Origin: Berberis thunbergii
Lineage: Eukaryota > Streptophyta > Magnoliopsida > Ranunculales > Berberidaceae
Reading direction: 5' to 3'
Length of the DNA: 64,000 bases
NCBI GenBank assembly: GCA_003290165.1
Contig: QNQO01006979.1
Coordinates: 372,001 to 436,000, forward strand
This document shows, piece after piece, positions 23,174 to 35,000 of the stretch. A program made the translations under genes and the position numbers. The notes beneath the pieces are model-generated. The model did no database searches. It saw only the letters and a program-made list of their open reading frames with translations, and was not told the DNA's origin. The number at the start of each line of letters is the position of its first letter. The first letter of the stretch is position 1.

Positions 23174-26100
23174 ATGTCCATGACGTCTCCGAATCAATTC
23201 TTCCTCTTAATACTCATCACACTCACGTTCTTGATCTCCTCCTCAAGGTACCCTCTTCTCTTCACTGTTCACCCACCACCTTCAATTGATTGCTTGATCA
23301 ATTTTATTAACAATCCTGAGTTGATTTTATAGCAGCAGCTCTGAAATTGGAGGAGTACGTCGGTCTCTACTGAGTTTCAAAGAAACCCCACACGGTGGCA
23401 ACGCTTCCTTTGCCTGCTCTCCTTCTGGGCCATGTGTTCCATGTAGTTACTCCAAAAAGGTTACAAATCTTTTCAAATTTTAATTTCATTTGCAATCTTC
23501 TCAGTTTTCAGTAACAATTTTTTTCTTTTTTTTTTTTTTTGCGATGAATGGGTTTTACAGTGGTATAATTCAGCTTCAAACGTGCTTGAATTCCCATTCT
23601 AGATTACAGAAAAATATATGTTGTTTGACCAAATTAGAGAAGATTGGGTTTCCCTTAGTTTCTCCACATTGAATCCAAACTTGGGGTTCTTTTTACTTTT
23701 CGTAATTTAGACTTTTCAGCTTGCTTAATTCCCATAGGCCGTAGTGTTAAATGGAGAGTCAGATGGTGTTGATATATGAATAATTGAGAATCATCATCAA
23801 CTGAGAATTCTTGCAAAATCAAATATTTTTTTTTAGTTTGTAAAATAGTTTCGTTCCACACTTAAACTGAAGAGAAAACAAAAGGTTGAGATAGCCTACG
23901 ACTAGAAAATCACATGGGAAGTCCGAAACCTTCTTAAACTGGAAATGAAAATGATAAATCCAAGGAGTGACTCCAAGTCACTATCAAATCATCAAAACGG
24001 ATCCCCTAAACATCTAAACTACGAAAACACCCCACACCAACAACAAAAAGTGAAACTTCAATATCAGGAATCTCTCTATCCATTTCATGCCCAACCTCTC
24101 AGTTGTTCAATCCCCACCATGTACCCTAGAGAATGGGTAAAGGGATTAGACTCAAAATCATATTTTCCTTTGGTAATGAAGAGGAGGCCCTATGGCACAA
24201 ATGACAAATGCATTTGCCTCTAAATATGGTGGAGATTGAGCTTGGTGGTACTAAAAAGAGACCAGAACTACATGTGGGTGCATATCATGGAGGAGCAACA
24301 TGAACATAAACAACAAGTTATTTGATTATATCTCCTTTGAGGTGGAAAATCTCCCATATTTGGACTGATTAATAGGCTGGCGACAAACTTCTTAATATCA
24401 GATTCCCACAAATTTATAATATCACAGGGGATAAACACGACCTTGTCAGCAATTTGGTGGAGTTCACAGATGAACACCTTGGATTGAACCCCTACCTTAA
24501 TGACCAATCAGAAATTGGAAGATAGCTTAATTAACTGAGATGCTAACCATGCTCAATGAGATTAATATGCAGGAATGAGGGAACAAATGGGTGGGGCCAT
24601 GGGGCAACAGGAAAAAATGAAGGGATTCTCTTCAAAATCTTTCTACCAATTTCTGCCTTTTCATTTGAATAGCTCTTAAAGGGAGAGTATTGATAAGGGA
24701 TAGTCTGATAACCAAAGGCATTCGTATCAGTGACTCATATGCGATGGGCGATTGAGTTGATTGACCATCTGTTCATCCACTGTGATACAGCAAAGAGAAT
24801 ATGGAATGCTTTCATCTTAGATTTCCTCACGAGCAAAGCCATTCAGAAGAACATTCTTCAGTGGTTTCCAGACTGGAATACTGGTAGCCTTACTTCCATA
24901 GGAGTGGTTGTGGGATAATCCCACGCGCAACCAGTCTAGAGAGCCAGGCCCTAGCGCCAGAACATGCTCTCTAGTGCATGTTGAGGAGAGAGAAAACTGT
25001 GGAAAGAGATGTGGGGGTGTTGACGTGAGATGTCTCTGTCAGAGCGGCTATAGATAAAGCTGTTTGTTTGAGTGATTACCTAATCACTCTGATGATGAAA
25101 TGAGCTGCTATTTCCTCCCTTGCGAAAATACCCATGGACTTTTGTGAAGACTTTCGAAATTGCCACTTAGCAAAACCTTTTCTTGATTATTTGGGGTGGC
25201 TTTGACATAATCCCAACTCCACTACCATCCTGTTCATCAGACTTTGATGGAATGGATCCCAAGTTGTAGGACATTATCATCTGGTGTGGGGTTGGCCCTA
25301 CCCTTGTAGGGTACCCAAAGGCATGATCAGACCCCAACAACGTGTGATGGCCTACCATGATCTTCCTCCCCATTTTGTTTAGATGGGAATTATGGTAGTA
25401 GTCACAAGAGGAATCACCTTCCGTCTCCTTTTTATGGAAGTTCTTGTGGCAATTGCAGGCTGAGCACTGGAGGGCTTCAAGTGATCCTTCTTCTCCACTT
25501 GGCGTGAATTCACCACCACCATCTGTAGCGTTTCCACCCATGGCTGCTGCATGGTTCACCTCCACCTTCTTGTAAGGATGTGGTCCTCTGTAGCTGGAGG
25601 AGGAATGGGGCCATTTGAAGGGATGATTTGTGCTGCTGAACGAGGAATGATGTGGTTTTGGGGAGTGGGATGATCGTGATGGATCATGTGAGCATGCCCA
25701 TGCCCATTCCCTCCAACATAAGCACTGGTTATTGGTATTGATATTGGAATATCCCCTTCTTGATCCATCTCTTTCTTTCTCTTGTTTCTTTGCTTGTTTG
25801 CTTGGAGACCAAAACAAAGAAGAATTGACCAAACCTAATTAGGACACGCGAGCCAAATGATTAGAATTACAAGTTGATTGTGGTCTGGGATTCTTGGCAC
25901 TGATATCCATTTCTTTCTTTCTCTTTCCTGTCAGCTTTTGCCTTTGCTAAAGAAAGAAGACTTTCGAAAATACACCCGCTCTCACGTCAACACCCCCACA
26001 CCTCTTTCTACTGTTTTCTCTCTCCTCAACATGTGCTAGAGAGCATGTCCTGGCACTAGGGCCTGGCTCTCTAGACTGGTTGTCCCACTCGATGTTGTGT

Positions 26101-29100
26101 ACAATTTGAAAGGAATGGAACACACACATATTTTAATTGAAAAAGTGCTCTTATGAGCGCATGATTCAGATCAAGTCCATGATTTGGCGGTGGGCGACAA
26201 CAATATTTGCTATGGGGAGAATGAGAATGAGGAGTTTATGTTTTCTTGGGATAGCTTTACAATGGTGTTATGGGTTTTAGTGTTTGCTTGTTTAAGCTCG
26301 GCACGACATGCCTTTTTGTTTCATTTTGAATAAAAGTGGTTTGTTTTTCCTAATTTTAAAAATGAAAATGATGGCAATGTTTGTCTAGGGCCCTCTCACT
26401 AGGTTGAAGGTTGTTGCATGTGCATTAGTGATGTAGGGGTGGGTCACTAAGATCTGGGCTGTCTTGTTCTAGAATACTAAGGTTTGGTATCCCGGTCTAG
26501 CACTTTTGGAAGATGTATAGGCTGAGTGGAAGGAGAAATGTGAGTGCACTTCTTAATGGGCATAGAATACGGTTATGGAGGTTCAAATTTTGTCCCACGT
26601 GAATTTCCGATCACATACCACCAAAATATTTTAGCAAGGTTGAAATTTGCCGGAGAAAAAAAAGAAAAGAAAAAGAGCCCCATTTATTATTGAAATTTCA
26701 GGAACTGACTGAAAATCAGCATTGTTTTCATGTGTATCTAACTGGCCTAACTCTATAACCTCATTGAGCTAAGTTGATGACAACTTGCCAAGCCTCTGTA
26801 TTGGCTTTGTTCCATCATGCTCACTAAAGCATTTTTGTATCACTTTGACAAGACAAAAACACTGAACAAAGTATCCAACAATCTGAAGTAAATATGTTTT
26901 AGTACTACTTCTTGTCATATGCAACAAAAATATCTTGCGCCTGGTAGGATTTTGTACTTTATATTTTGAATTTTGCATGCATGTGGTTAACCAATTATAG
27001 ATAAAATCTGTTGCACGGTATATTGAATGATGATGACTTTGACATATGTACAGTCTAGTCTTTTGATGTATGTGGATTTTACTTATTCCCCTGAACTTGT
27101 TTACATTATACTTTCATTTGCTTAGTTATAGTTCTAAATGTTTTCTGTAGAATGATGAAAAATATCGATGCAGCGAGACTGCAATCGTATCCCTCTCAAA
27201 TGTTTAGAAATTAAAAATGTTCAACGAAGGAAAGTTCCAAAAAAATCCAAAAAAACAGATCCACTTTGGACATAGAAGAAGCCTCAACTACAATACAACA
27301 TAGAAGAATGCGTGATATCTCGTTCACAACAGAGGCTGGAAGACAAGCTTACACTACTTATCGTAGCTGCATTCCAGCCGTAAATGAAGAAAAGTTGTCG
27401 GTGTTGGGTTTTGAGGTATGTATATCGCTTTGGAGACCTCTTTTTTGGTGAAATAAATAACGCTCCTTTTGGCAATAGTGTTCCCATGCTCTTGTTCATT
27501 GGTTCATCATTGTAGACACCTAGCCATGTTTAAGGATTTGGTACTTACGTCCTTGATTTATTTCCTGTTTGAGGCTTTGATTTATCCCTTAGAAATGTCA
27601 ACCTGCAATTGAGCAATGTTTACTGAATGGCTAGAGTTATATTGGTTAAATCCGCTATGTTATATTTCAATATTCAATACTGATGATACATAAAAACGGT
27701 CACACTCTTGAGTTGAACATGTGTCATGATGATGTCGAGTAACTGTGGACCCAAGCATCGGCCCAACACAGATCCAACCCAAGCGGATCTAAGCCCACTC
27801 AACTTCAGTCCGCCAAGTGAACTCGAATTCTCACAGCATGCTAGGCTCACATGTCTCACAGCTATCCACGATACCCATAAGCCCTCTTCAGGCAAGTATC
27901 TCTAGAATCGGCTTCGGACGAACAACTACAGTTACTCTCTGCATCCAAATAGGAAGTAAACTCTAGAGTATCCTCACAGGGAAACTCCCTTCTACGTATT
28001 GCTCTTGGATTGAGAACTATCACCCCACGTATCTAGGAGTGCAGAGGTAAAAAAAATTCCTTCTACAACACGACTTTTAATTAGATAGGGATCTCCACGA
28101 AGATCTCCTCCCTAAACTACGCCTACGATGGCTTGGTTGAACCTGGACTCCTTGCACTATAAATAAGACAAAAGGTTGGTAAGCTAGATACGCTACAAAT
28201 TCTCTGTTACAACATTACACCTTCCTCAGATCTATGTCTGACTTTAGCATCGGAGTGTCATCAGCCATGCCGCGATGGTATGTGGCTCACGTGCATTATT
28301 TGTGTAAGTCGGCTGGAATAGGGTCAAAGCAAGGAGCGAAAATCGACTGCATCAAATACAATGTACTCATGTTCAGTATTATCTTTCCTCGTCTATTCAA
28401 GAAAGTTTCTAGTCCAACAAAGGTATCCTCCTTTCCTTTCTTCCATCATCTACTTCCCAACAAAGTACGAAACCTATCATGCCTTGCATTTGCCAAACTT
28501 TTTCTGAAATACAAATTTCTTTTACCTTCTCACTTCTCAGCAAGATAACTCTTCTCCACTCCCAAAGTTTGGTTCAACCATCTCATTGATAGTATTGTTC
28601 TTATGGCACCCAACATTCGATAAATCAAGCATCAAATCCTTGGATCCAAGTGACAAGAAATACGTTGTTACCACCTCCTTTGATCTTGAAGCACTCTCAC
28701 TCATAAAGTAAGAGTTGTAAATGGTTCAGTCTCAAGAGACTGATAAAACATATTCATTAATGACAATCACCAAACATACTCGAACGTCAGCCCAAACTAA
28801 ATTTGAGACTTGGAAAGACCATTTTATGAAATTTCTGAAAGCTCAAAGGGGGTACGAGTGGTTTATTTATCACCAAGCATAGATGAATACTCCATGGTAG
28901 AGTAGATATAAGTTGATATGTAATTGTAAAATACTGTGTGTGTGTGTTGGGGAGGGGGGAATTGGGTCTATTTGAGGTTTGGCGGGTACTTATAACTAGC
29001 AGTGCTGCCTACGAATTATATGGTTCTGATTTTAATTTCTCAACTCCCTTATGCAGGTCATAATGTTCGGTTTGTTACTCGCGAGTGCTCCACTCATATA

Positions 29101-29173
29101 CCTGAGACGAAGGCAAACTGTTGACATGGCTGGAGTCGAAGCAGGGAGAGTTCAGTCAAACTCGAGGTACTAA
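23174..29173 (+). CDS. Small type I membrane protein of unknown function; exon 3 frameshifted
   Basis: Four coding exons: 23174-23247, 23333-23459, 27151-27415 and 29057-29173, all with GT-AG borders. Exon 1 gives a signal peptide ([18 protein letters not shown]); an in-frame TGA just upstream fixes this start. The exon 2 acceptor is a run of three CAG-type choices, all in frame. Exons 2-3 encode a Cys-rich lumenal part ([20 protein letters not shown], then NDEKYRCSE). Exon 3 ends [17 protein letters not shown]. Exon 4 gives one transmembrane helix ([16 protein letters not shown]), then RRR and a short tail. I recall this layout as a conserved plant family without known function. Exon 3 is 265 nt, two short of a whole number of codons, and holds two frameshifts (about 27,180 and 27,230-27,255). 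Either the gene is dying or the assembly has two 1-nt gaps. Intact length would be near 195 aa. Confidence 0.75.
23460..24600. other. Intron 2, left part; nothing recognised
   Basis: Non-coding sequence after the exon 2 donor. It holds a T-run near 23,518 and no domain I can identify. Confidence 0.4.
24928..25029. repeat. Left terminal inverted repeat (102 bp)
   Basis: Pairs with 25981-26082. It contains the internal palindromic motif pair TCTAGAGAGCC..GCTCTCTAG. Confidence 0.88.
25167..25770 (-). pseudogene. Captured ZF-HD (zinc-finger homeodomain) gene fragment
   Basis: Minus strand. An N-terminal part starts at 25,768 ([20 protein letters not shown]), rich in Gly, His and Pro. A frameshift near 25,575 leads into the ZF-HD zinc-finger block: [17 protein letters not shown], then [20 protein letters not shown], then [13 protein letters not shown]. 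The linker continues ([20 protein letters not shown]) to QIIKKRF and stops where the homeodomain would begin. In the family the block is normally preceded by an ECLKN motif and reads DGCGEF. Here the first Cys is missing and the second is Gly, so two zinc ligands are lost. ZF-HD proteins are plant transcription factors that dimerise through this finger. This copy lacks the homeodomain, like the MIF class, but is broken. Confidence 0.85.
25981..26082. repeat. Right terminal inverted repeat (102 bp)
   Basis: Reverse complement partner of 24928-25029. Confidence 0.88.
27720..28330 (+). mobile_element. LTR-like sequence in intron 3, borders undefined
   Basis: The segment has the anatomy of a large gypsy LTR: a pyrimidine-rich leader, a TATA-like CACTATAAATAAGACAAA (about 28,155), and downstream CTGACTTTAGCATCGGAGTG (about 28,229). 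The last resembles the conserved U5 motif 'TGACTTGAGCGTCGGAGTG' of Tat/Ogre-type plant LTRs. No PBS or internal region is seen. It is probably a solo or truncated LTR in sense with the host gene. Confidence 0.5.
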
Positions 29174-29253
29174 CAACAGACATCTGACTCGTATCCAAGA
29201 GAGTTCAGACAACCTCGAGGTACTAACAACAGACACCTGACTCGTATCCAAAT
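29148..29253 (+). repeat. 53-bp tandem duplication over the stop codon of the membrane-protein gene
   Basis: GAGTTCAGTCAAACTCGAGG at 29148 repeats as GAGTTCAGACAACCTCGAGG at 29201. The following TACTAACAACAGACATCTGA is also repeated. The period is 53 bp with about 3 mismatches. The stop TAA (29171-29173) is in the first copy, so the second copy is 3' UTR. Confidence 0.88.
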
Positions 29254-29845
29254 TTTATCGTGATACCAGACCGTTGTTGCAGAAGACCAGTGAGGAACAT
29301 TACAGTATTACACGTCATCTTTGCTTCTTCATATGGGCTTTCTTTTTATTTTGATCTTGATTTTGGGGTTTTTTGGGTAGGCATTTTGTTGCATCTGTCT
29401 GATACTGCAGACAAGGCTTATAGATGTTTTAATGTGATTTGGTGTATTTTACAAGACATTGCCTAATCAGAGGTTGTTTACATCTTCAAGTATGCTGTGC
29501 TGTACTCCTGTTAAGGGTGTTAGCAGATCTCAAGTGGCTTTGAAAATTTCCTAGCTTTTCTGGGTTGAGTTTCATCTGCAGTTGCAGTAGGTTGTTCTTG
29601 TAACTGTAATATACAATGTTAGGCAACAGGGAACAACATATTTTGGTGACAATGAATATGATATTTGAGATCCACATTGTTTAATTTCTTAATTGAGGAC
29701 TTTTAAGTCGAGTGATACTTGACATATTAGACCCTTGACAGACTGCACCAGTATGTTTGCAGAGATTTACTTGAGGAATTTTGTTTTAGATGTCCCTACA
29801 AAAGGCATTCTGTTTTATAAGATTTTTGCTTTAAAATGACTCTAA

Positions 29846-30135
29846 GGGTGTGTTTGGTTGGATGAAATCTTATTTTATGTGAATCCATAAGGAGACTCCT
29901 ATATTTAGGTTAGATTGAGGTAACATTCATCATCTACCATTACATTTTGTGATCAATGGTGGGAATGAAAGTCTTATCAACATGAGAATCATTCATTGGT
30001 CCCCTAAAGCATGTGATTTTCATGTTCATGAAACTTCAATTATCAAATAGTGGATTAGTGATTAAACCTCAAATTAGCTTAAATATAGGTGGTCTCCTCA
30101 TGAATTCCATAGAGTGTGATTCCATAGGAAGTGCT
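29846..30135. mobile_element. Degenerate Harbinger-type MITE
   Basis: It begins GGGTGTGTTTGGTTGGATGA after TAA and shares inner blocks with the better copy at 30,724 (TTTGTGATCAATGGTGGGAA, ATGAAAGTC, TTGGTCCCC). The right end (GAATTCCATAGAGTGTGATT) lacks a clean inverted terminus, so it is eroded or truncated. Confidence 0.75.
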
Positions 30136-30723
30136 AGAGGCTAGGCTTACTAACCTTGTTTTTAAACTTGCATGACCTGACCTGGTCTGCATCATCAAAG
30201 ATTGAGATATGTGGCATAAGCAAAGTCTTCATTTCTAATTGAATTTCTTATTAGATCATGGTTTGCAGAATCTTAGCACAGAATGTTTTATTGTGGCTGC
30301 TTTGTTTTAGAGATCATAACCCAGTCTGTCACCCTGCTTATTCTCCTCCACTCTTTTCTTCTCCTCCAAGGAAAACCATGTACATTCCAGTTATGTCTAG
30401 CTGAAGTTTTGACTCATGAAAATGAACATAAACATGTCTCTGTTTCATTCTGTATCTTAAACCAAAATCCAATTCATCTAGATTTCCAACTTCTGTGCAA
30501 GAATTATTTATGACAGACATCATCAAATTGTCGTTTGTCCATTTCTCCACCCGTGGAACATTGGAACATGTGGGTAGGCCAAGTTAGATTAAATTTCTTT
30601 GTTTGCTTTCTTTGTCTGCTGACAACGATTTCAGATTTGGCACTTCAAAGTAATCGGAGAAAATCAGGTGAAGCTTTGTGGCATGTTATATTCTTCCCGA
30701 AGAAGGAAGAGGAGATACTCTTA

Positions 30724-31041
30724 GGGTTTGTTTGGTTGCATGGAATCTTATGTCATAAAAATTTATGAGAGGACACCTACATTTTAGCCTAAATTGATGT
30801 ATCACTCCACATCCACTATTTGATTTTGTGATCAATGGTGGAAATGAAAGTCCCATGAATATGAGAATCTCACTCTTTGGTCCCCCAAGGTATATGATTC
30901 TCATGTTAATGAGACTTTCATTCCCACCATTGATCACAAAATCAAATGATAGATATGAAGTAATACCTCAAATTAACCTAAAATGTAGAGATTCCCTAAT
31001 TGATTCTCATGGCATAAGATTCCATGCAACCAAACACACCC
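30724..31041. mobile_element. PIF/Harbinger-type foldback MITE, 318 bp
   Basis: The termini are GGGTTTGTTTGGTTGCATGG and CCATGCAACCAAACACACCC, flanked by TTA on both sides (30721-30723 and 31042-31044), the 3-bp duplication of this superfamily. The two halves are reverse complements along most of the length, which is why similar short frames starting MINGGNES appear on both strands. It is non-coding. Confidence 0.92.
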
Positions 31042-31044
31042 TTA

Positions 31045-32085
31045 CTTCTGTAATTGCTCTGATCACACAAAGAGCATTCTAGTTTCTGCTCAATTCTATA
31101 TTTTGTGATCCCTGTATGAATTGGCGAAAAAGTAGAGGCAAATTTCCCAAACATGTAAACATCACTCAATCAAGTTGTATCAAAACGATTGCTGTTGACC
31201 AAGAATTTTGTGGAGTTTACAAAAGCAGACTCTCCACCATGTCCTCAGATCTGATTGTCTTCAATTTTAACTATGCCCTGTTAGAGCTCTACAAGATTGA
31301 CACAATCTTATTGCATTTCAATTCCATCAATCTTCATAGATTTTATATTTTCAAAATTATCAAAATTAGCTTTCTTCCTCTTTTTATTTACCATTTTTAT
31401 ATCTCCACCATGCCAAATTAAAATGTTTTTCAGATTAGTTGATCTTAACGGACAATCAACAATGCTTAAATCCAAACATGTTTTTAGCATCTGTACATTT
31501 ATTCCTTATTCATTCATAATAATGCGCAACTTCTCAATTAGTGCAATTGTTCATTGATTTATCCTTTTCTGTAGGCTTTATAATACGTTTCAAGTATATT
31601 ATCATCAAATATACTCTTTAAGCCAAAACCATTCTACAAACAGTAAAGGAAAAATCTCAATGGACCCCTTTGAAAAAATATGCTTATTTTTCTTTTAATA
31701 CTCATCATTTTTCAGATCGAAACAAAAAATAAATTAATACAATCTGACTAAACCAACCTAACAAAGAAAGCCTACATCCTTGACTCGCATCAGAATGACA
31801 CAACTGTTCTTTCACAAGAAAAAAATTTAATAAATAAAATTATATATACTGAAAGCCTAGAACACCCCCACAATAGAAAAAAGAAACATCTTACACTGCA
31901 GATAGGGTGGCAAAGGGAAAATTAACCCATCCTCCAAACGACTCACTATTAATTGACAACCTCATACAGAATACACAACCAATTAATACCTTGAATCTGT
32001 GATAACGACCTTTTAATACAAACAGGAAATAACCACAATTTGATGAACAGGTAGCAGCAAAACTCGCAAAATGCCTCTTAAACTG
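31045..32085. other. Convergent intergenic region and 3' UTR of the importin-like gene
   Basis: About 1 kb between the MITE and the minus-strand stop codon at 32,086. It must contain the 3' UTR and poly(A) site of the importin-like gene. Several TTTATT (minus AATAAA) candidates occur between 31,370 and 31,510. No other gene is seen. Confidence 0.4.
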
Positions 32086-35000
32086 TTATTGGGATACAGA
32101 TGTAGGATTCATCTCAAGTGGTCTCAAAGCTCCCTGCACGATCTCCTGAACCCCTCTATTGCGACGGCAAATATCAGACAACTCTTCAACTGGTACTGTT
32201 AAAGAAGATGCATTAGTGCCAGATGCTAATTCTGACAAGGCTTGAAGAAATCTCGACCGTTCCACATCAGTCACGGCTGCTGATGGAATGAATGATATGC
32301 AATCCTTAGCCCATTCTAGAGCCTGGACTCCATATGCCCTAGTCAAGGATTGCAGTGAATATGTTACCTGGACAGAACAAAGGCGAAGCCTTGTAAGAAA
32401 ATGTGCACTGTATGGTAAACTTGGCAAAAGTAATTATAATTACCACTTCCAATCTTGAACTGGGAAGTGCTCCTGTTAGTGAGGCTATCAGTATTCTTGT
32501 GAGGCTTGGACCTCGAGGAACAACAATATTATCCCTTATAGATTTATACTGCTCTCCGTGTGTAGATTTTGCAAGATCAAAGACATCAACTAAGAATGTC
32601 AATATAGAATTACAGGCTTCTCTGAGGAGAAAAAAAAAAGGTCAAAGTTAAAGCTGATAAATACAATGTTGAAGCTACACAGAAAGTAACTATCAATTTG
32701 ATGCAACAGTCAGAGTTTTGTTTTGTTTTCGAGAGGAGGCCAGAACCTTTATCTCTTCTTGCGCATCTTGCAACTGTTTTAATGTTTTCTTTTGAAGTGG
32801 GGGGCAGAGAAATGATGGTCATCCAAACATACGCCTTTGAAAGAACTGGCTTATGGTACCTAAGAAAGAGTTTCTTGAATGTCTAATGACATTTTAAATA
32901 GTTTACCTCTCTAGTCGGGCATGTTTACAAGATGCGTGTGTAATTGTGTATTAGCTAGTACAAACAAGTCAAAATGTTAAAAGGACCGACCGATACCTGT
33001 GTTGAATTGTGATACCAATCATTGCACAATCCACCAAGGAAGGGAATACAGAGGAAGGAACAAATAAATGAGGACAGTAGCGAATACACCTCGATGCCAA
33101 CAAAAAACAGTCATCTGCTATGTCCGGTCGAGCTGTAAAGTCCTACAAGTTGCACAAGCATCAGCACGTAGTTGATACATTTTAAAGGGAATAAAGTACT
33201 AGCTAGTTGGATCATAAAGATGGGAATCCCAAGCATATACTTGAATCTTCGTTAGAAGACTTGTGGTATGGCTGAAGAGTGCTTCAATTAGACTTCTGAG
33301 GTAATTTGCGCAAGCTGGATCAGATCCAAATATCTGTAGCTCATGGTGTTAGCTGATTACCCAATCAATAATATGTCAAGCATGAAGAAGTGTTGAGAAT
33401 ACCTTTATTACTTCACTTGAAAGATACAGGAAGCAAGGTTGATGGTGTTGATGATATAGGCCCTGTATCTCCTCTAACATCACTCCTATGGTAATTCCCA
33501 TGAACTTACCAGAAGATTTAACCTAAACCATATTGAAACTTCATCAGTACACAGACAAAATAAATATGTCAATGCCTTGTATTTCCTTTCCCTCAAGTAG
33601 AATAAGAAATGCAAAACGAGAACTACTCGTGAGCCCCAAAACAATATTGGTTGAAGAAAAACATGCAATGATTAAACCATTTAGTACTAAGAAATTAAAT
33701 TATACAATGTCAGCATCTTAAACCTTCTTCTGCAAATACAATATCTCTTAAGCATGCTCAACATGGAAGTTCCGATAGGGCTTTTTTTTTTCCTTGGAAC
33801 TCACTAACAGCCACAGCAGAAACATACAAGATGTCCTAATCCCAAGCCATCAAAATCACTGATCGAGCTTACTATTTGGAGATCAATTTTTGAATTAAAA
33901 TATTAAGGATCGCCAACATCCATTAATTGTCCCCAAATGTTTGGAATCCAATCTATTGACACGGTTCACACTGATCAACCCCTCCTTAACTTTTTTTTTG
34001 AAAGGCTAGCAGAGTTTTTATAGAATCCCAGAACCCATAAAGATGCCGCAAGCTAGGTTTGAACCCATGACCTAATGGTACCATCCGCCAAGCTCTAACC
34101 GTTGAGCTGTCACGCCATTAGAACCCCTCCTTAACTTTGCATAAGCCATACATTATCTGGTTCTTCATGGTCGACTTCTTTTCAACATGCGTGGGGTGCA
34201 AATAATTAATAAAAACAAAAGAAAATTTTCAAAAAGATACAGCTTTTAGAAAAATAATACATTAGTCTCAAATTTTAGTTATTTCATATAATTAGGAAAA
34301 AAGTGATAAGCGATGCATAAAATTGTAATTTGAGATTAACAATTATGAAGTCGCCTAAAAAAAGTAAACTTCGTTAAAAATTAGAAATTTTATAAATAAA
34401 ATTTATTTTAATTAGAATAAAAATAATAATATATGATAATAATAACAATATATAGGGAAACATAGTTAACAACACTCTCAATGAACATAGTTAATAATAT
34501 ATAGGGAAACATAGTTAACAACACTCTCAATGAACACACTCCAGTAGGTGCACAAGCAATGGTAGGAAAGATATTATCAGATGAAGGTGATTTAGAGGAA
34601 GAAGCTTAACTCTAATGAAGAAGATGGTACAGATAAAGAGGATGATGATTCTGATAAAGTAGATATATTGGTAAGAATAAATGGTATCAAAGAAGGGACG
34701 ATAATCAATTGAGTGAAGAAGATGGTAGTTAGAACAATCAGGAAAATGATAGCATTCAAGAAGAATTGAACAAGGTGATTGACAAACCTTCTAACATAGA
34801 AGCGTGACCATACTGGTACTGAGAAAGTAGGGACGGGGGAAATTGAAGGTGGTAACAAGGGTGAGCACTTGACAATATTCATTCCCAACTCTAACCAATC
34901 CTTAGCTGAGTTTGAAGTAGTGGCAAGAAGGCAAGTAGAGGTCAATTGCCATGATGGTGGCGTAAGCACTGCCAGTAAATATTTAAATGAACTCATTTAG

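Larger units (their letters stand above)
24928..26082. mobile_element. Pack-MULE-like TIR element carrying a ZF-HD gene fragment
   Basis: The ends are 102-bp terminal inverted repeats, 24928-25029 and 25981-26082, both starting CAACCAGTCTAGAGAGCC when read inward. I count about 7 mismatches (93 percent). The flanks are TCCCACGCG (24919-24927) and TCCCACTCG (26083-26091), a 9-bp duplication with one mismatch. Long TIRs plus a 9-bp duplication are the marks of Mutator-like elements. There is no transposase. Its cargo is the ZF-HD fragment on the minus strand. A Mutator-like element that carries host gene pieces is called a Pack-MULE. It landed inside a LINE relic. Confidence 0.88.
24730..26380 (+). 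mobile_element. LINE 3' relic split by a TIR element
   Basis: Left part: the zinc-binding tail typical of plant LINE reverse transcriptases is visible as [20 protein letters not shown] (about 24,757-24,815). It runs to 24,927. Right part: the reading resumes after 26,091 with [13 protein letters not shown] residues and [12 protein letters not shown] (about 26,165-26,200), typical of the far C-terminus of plant L1-like ORF2. The TIR element at 24,928-26,082 lies exactly between. The LINE is 5'-truncated and lies in intron 2 of the membrane-protein gene, in sense. Confidence 0.75.

Noticed and set aside
25167..25832. Intact ZF-HD transcription factor gene
   Set aside because: Frameshift in the N-terminal part, loss of two zinc-binding cysteines, no homeodomain, and location inside a TIR element.
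30686..31082. Mirror-image open frames starting MINGGNES on both strands
   Set aside because: They are the two arms of a foldback MITE, not proteins.
32622..32996. Possible extra exon near 32,740-32,830 (minus)
   Set aside because: The flanking exons 32,997-33,142 and 32,444-32,621 already join in phase, and the stretch has a stop in the coding frame.
33994..34121. tRNA gene candidate because of A- and B-box motifs
   Set aside because: No full cloverleaf, no anticodon arm of normal size, an A-tail and 17-bp target duplications: it is a SINE.
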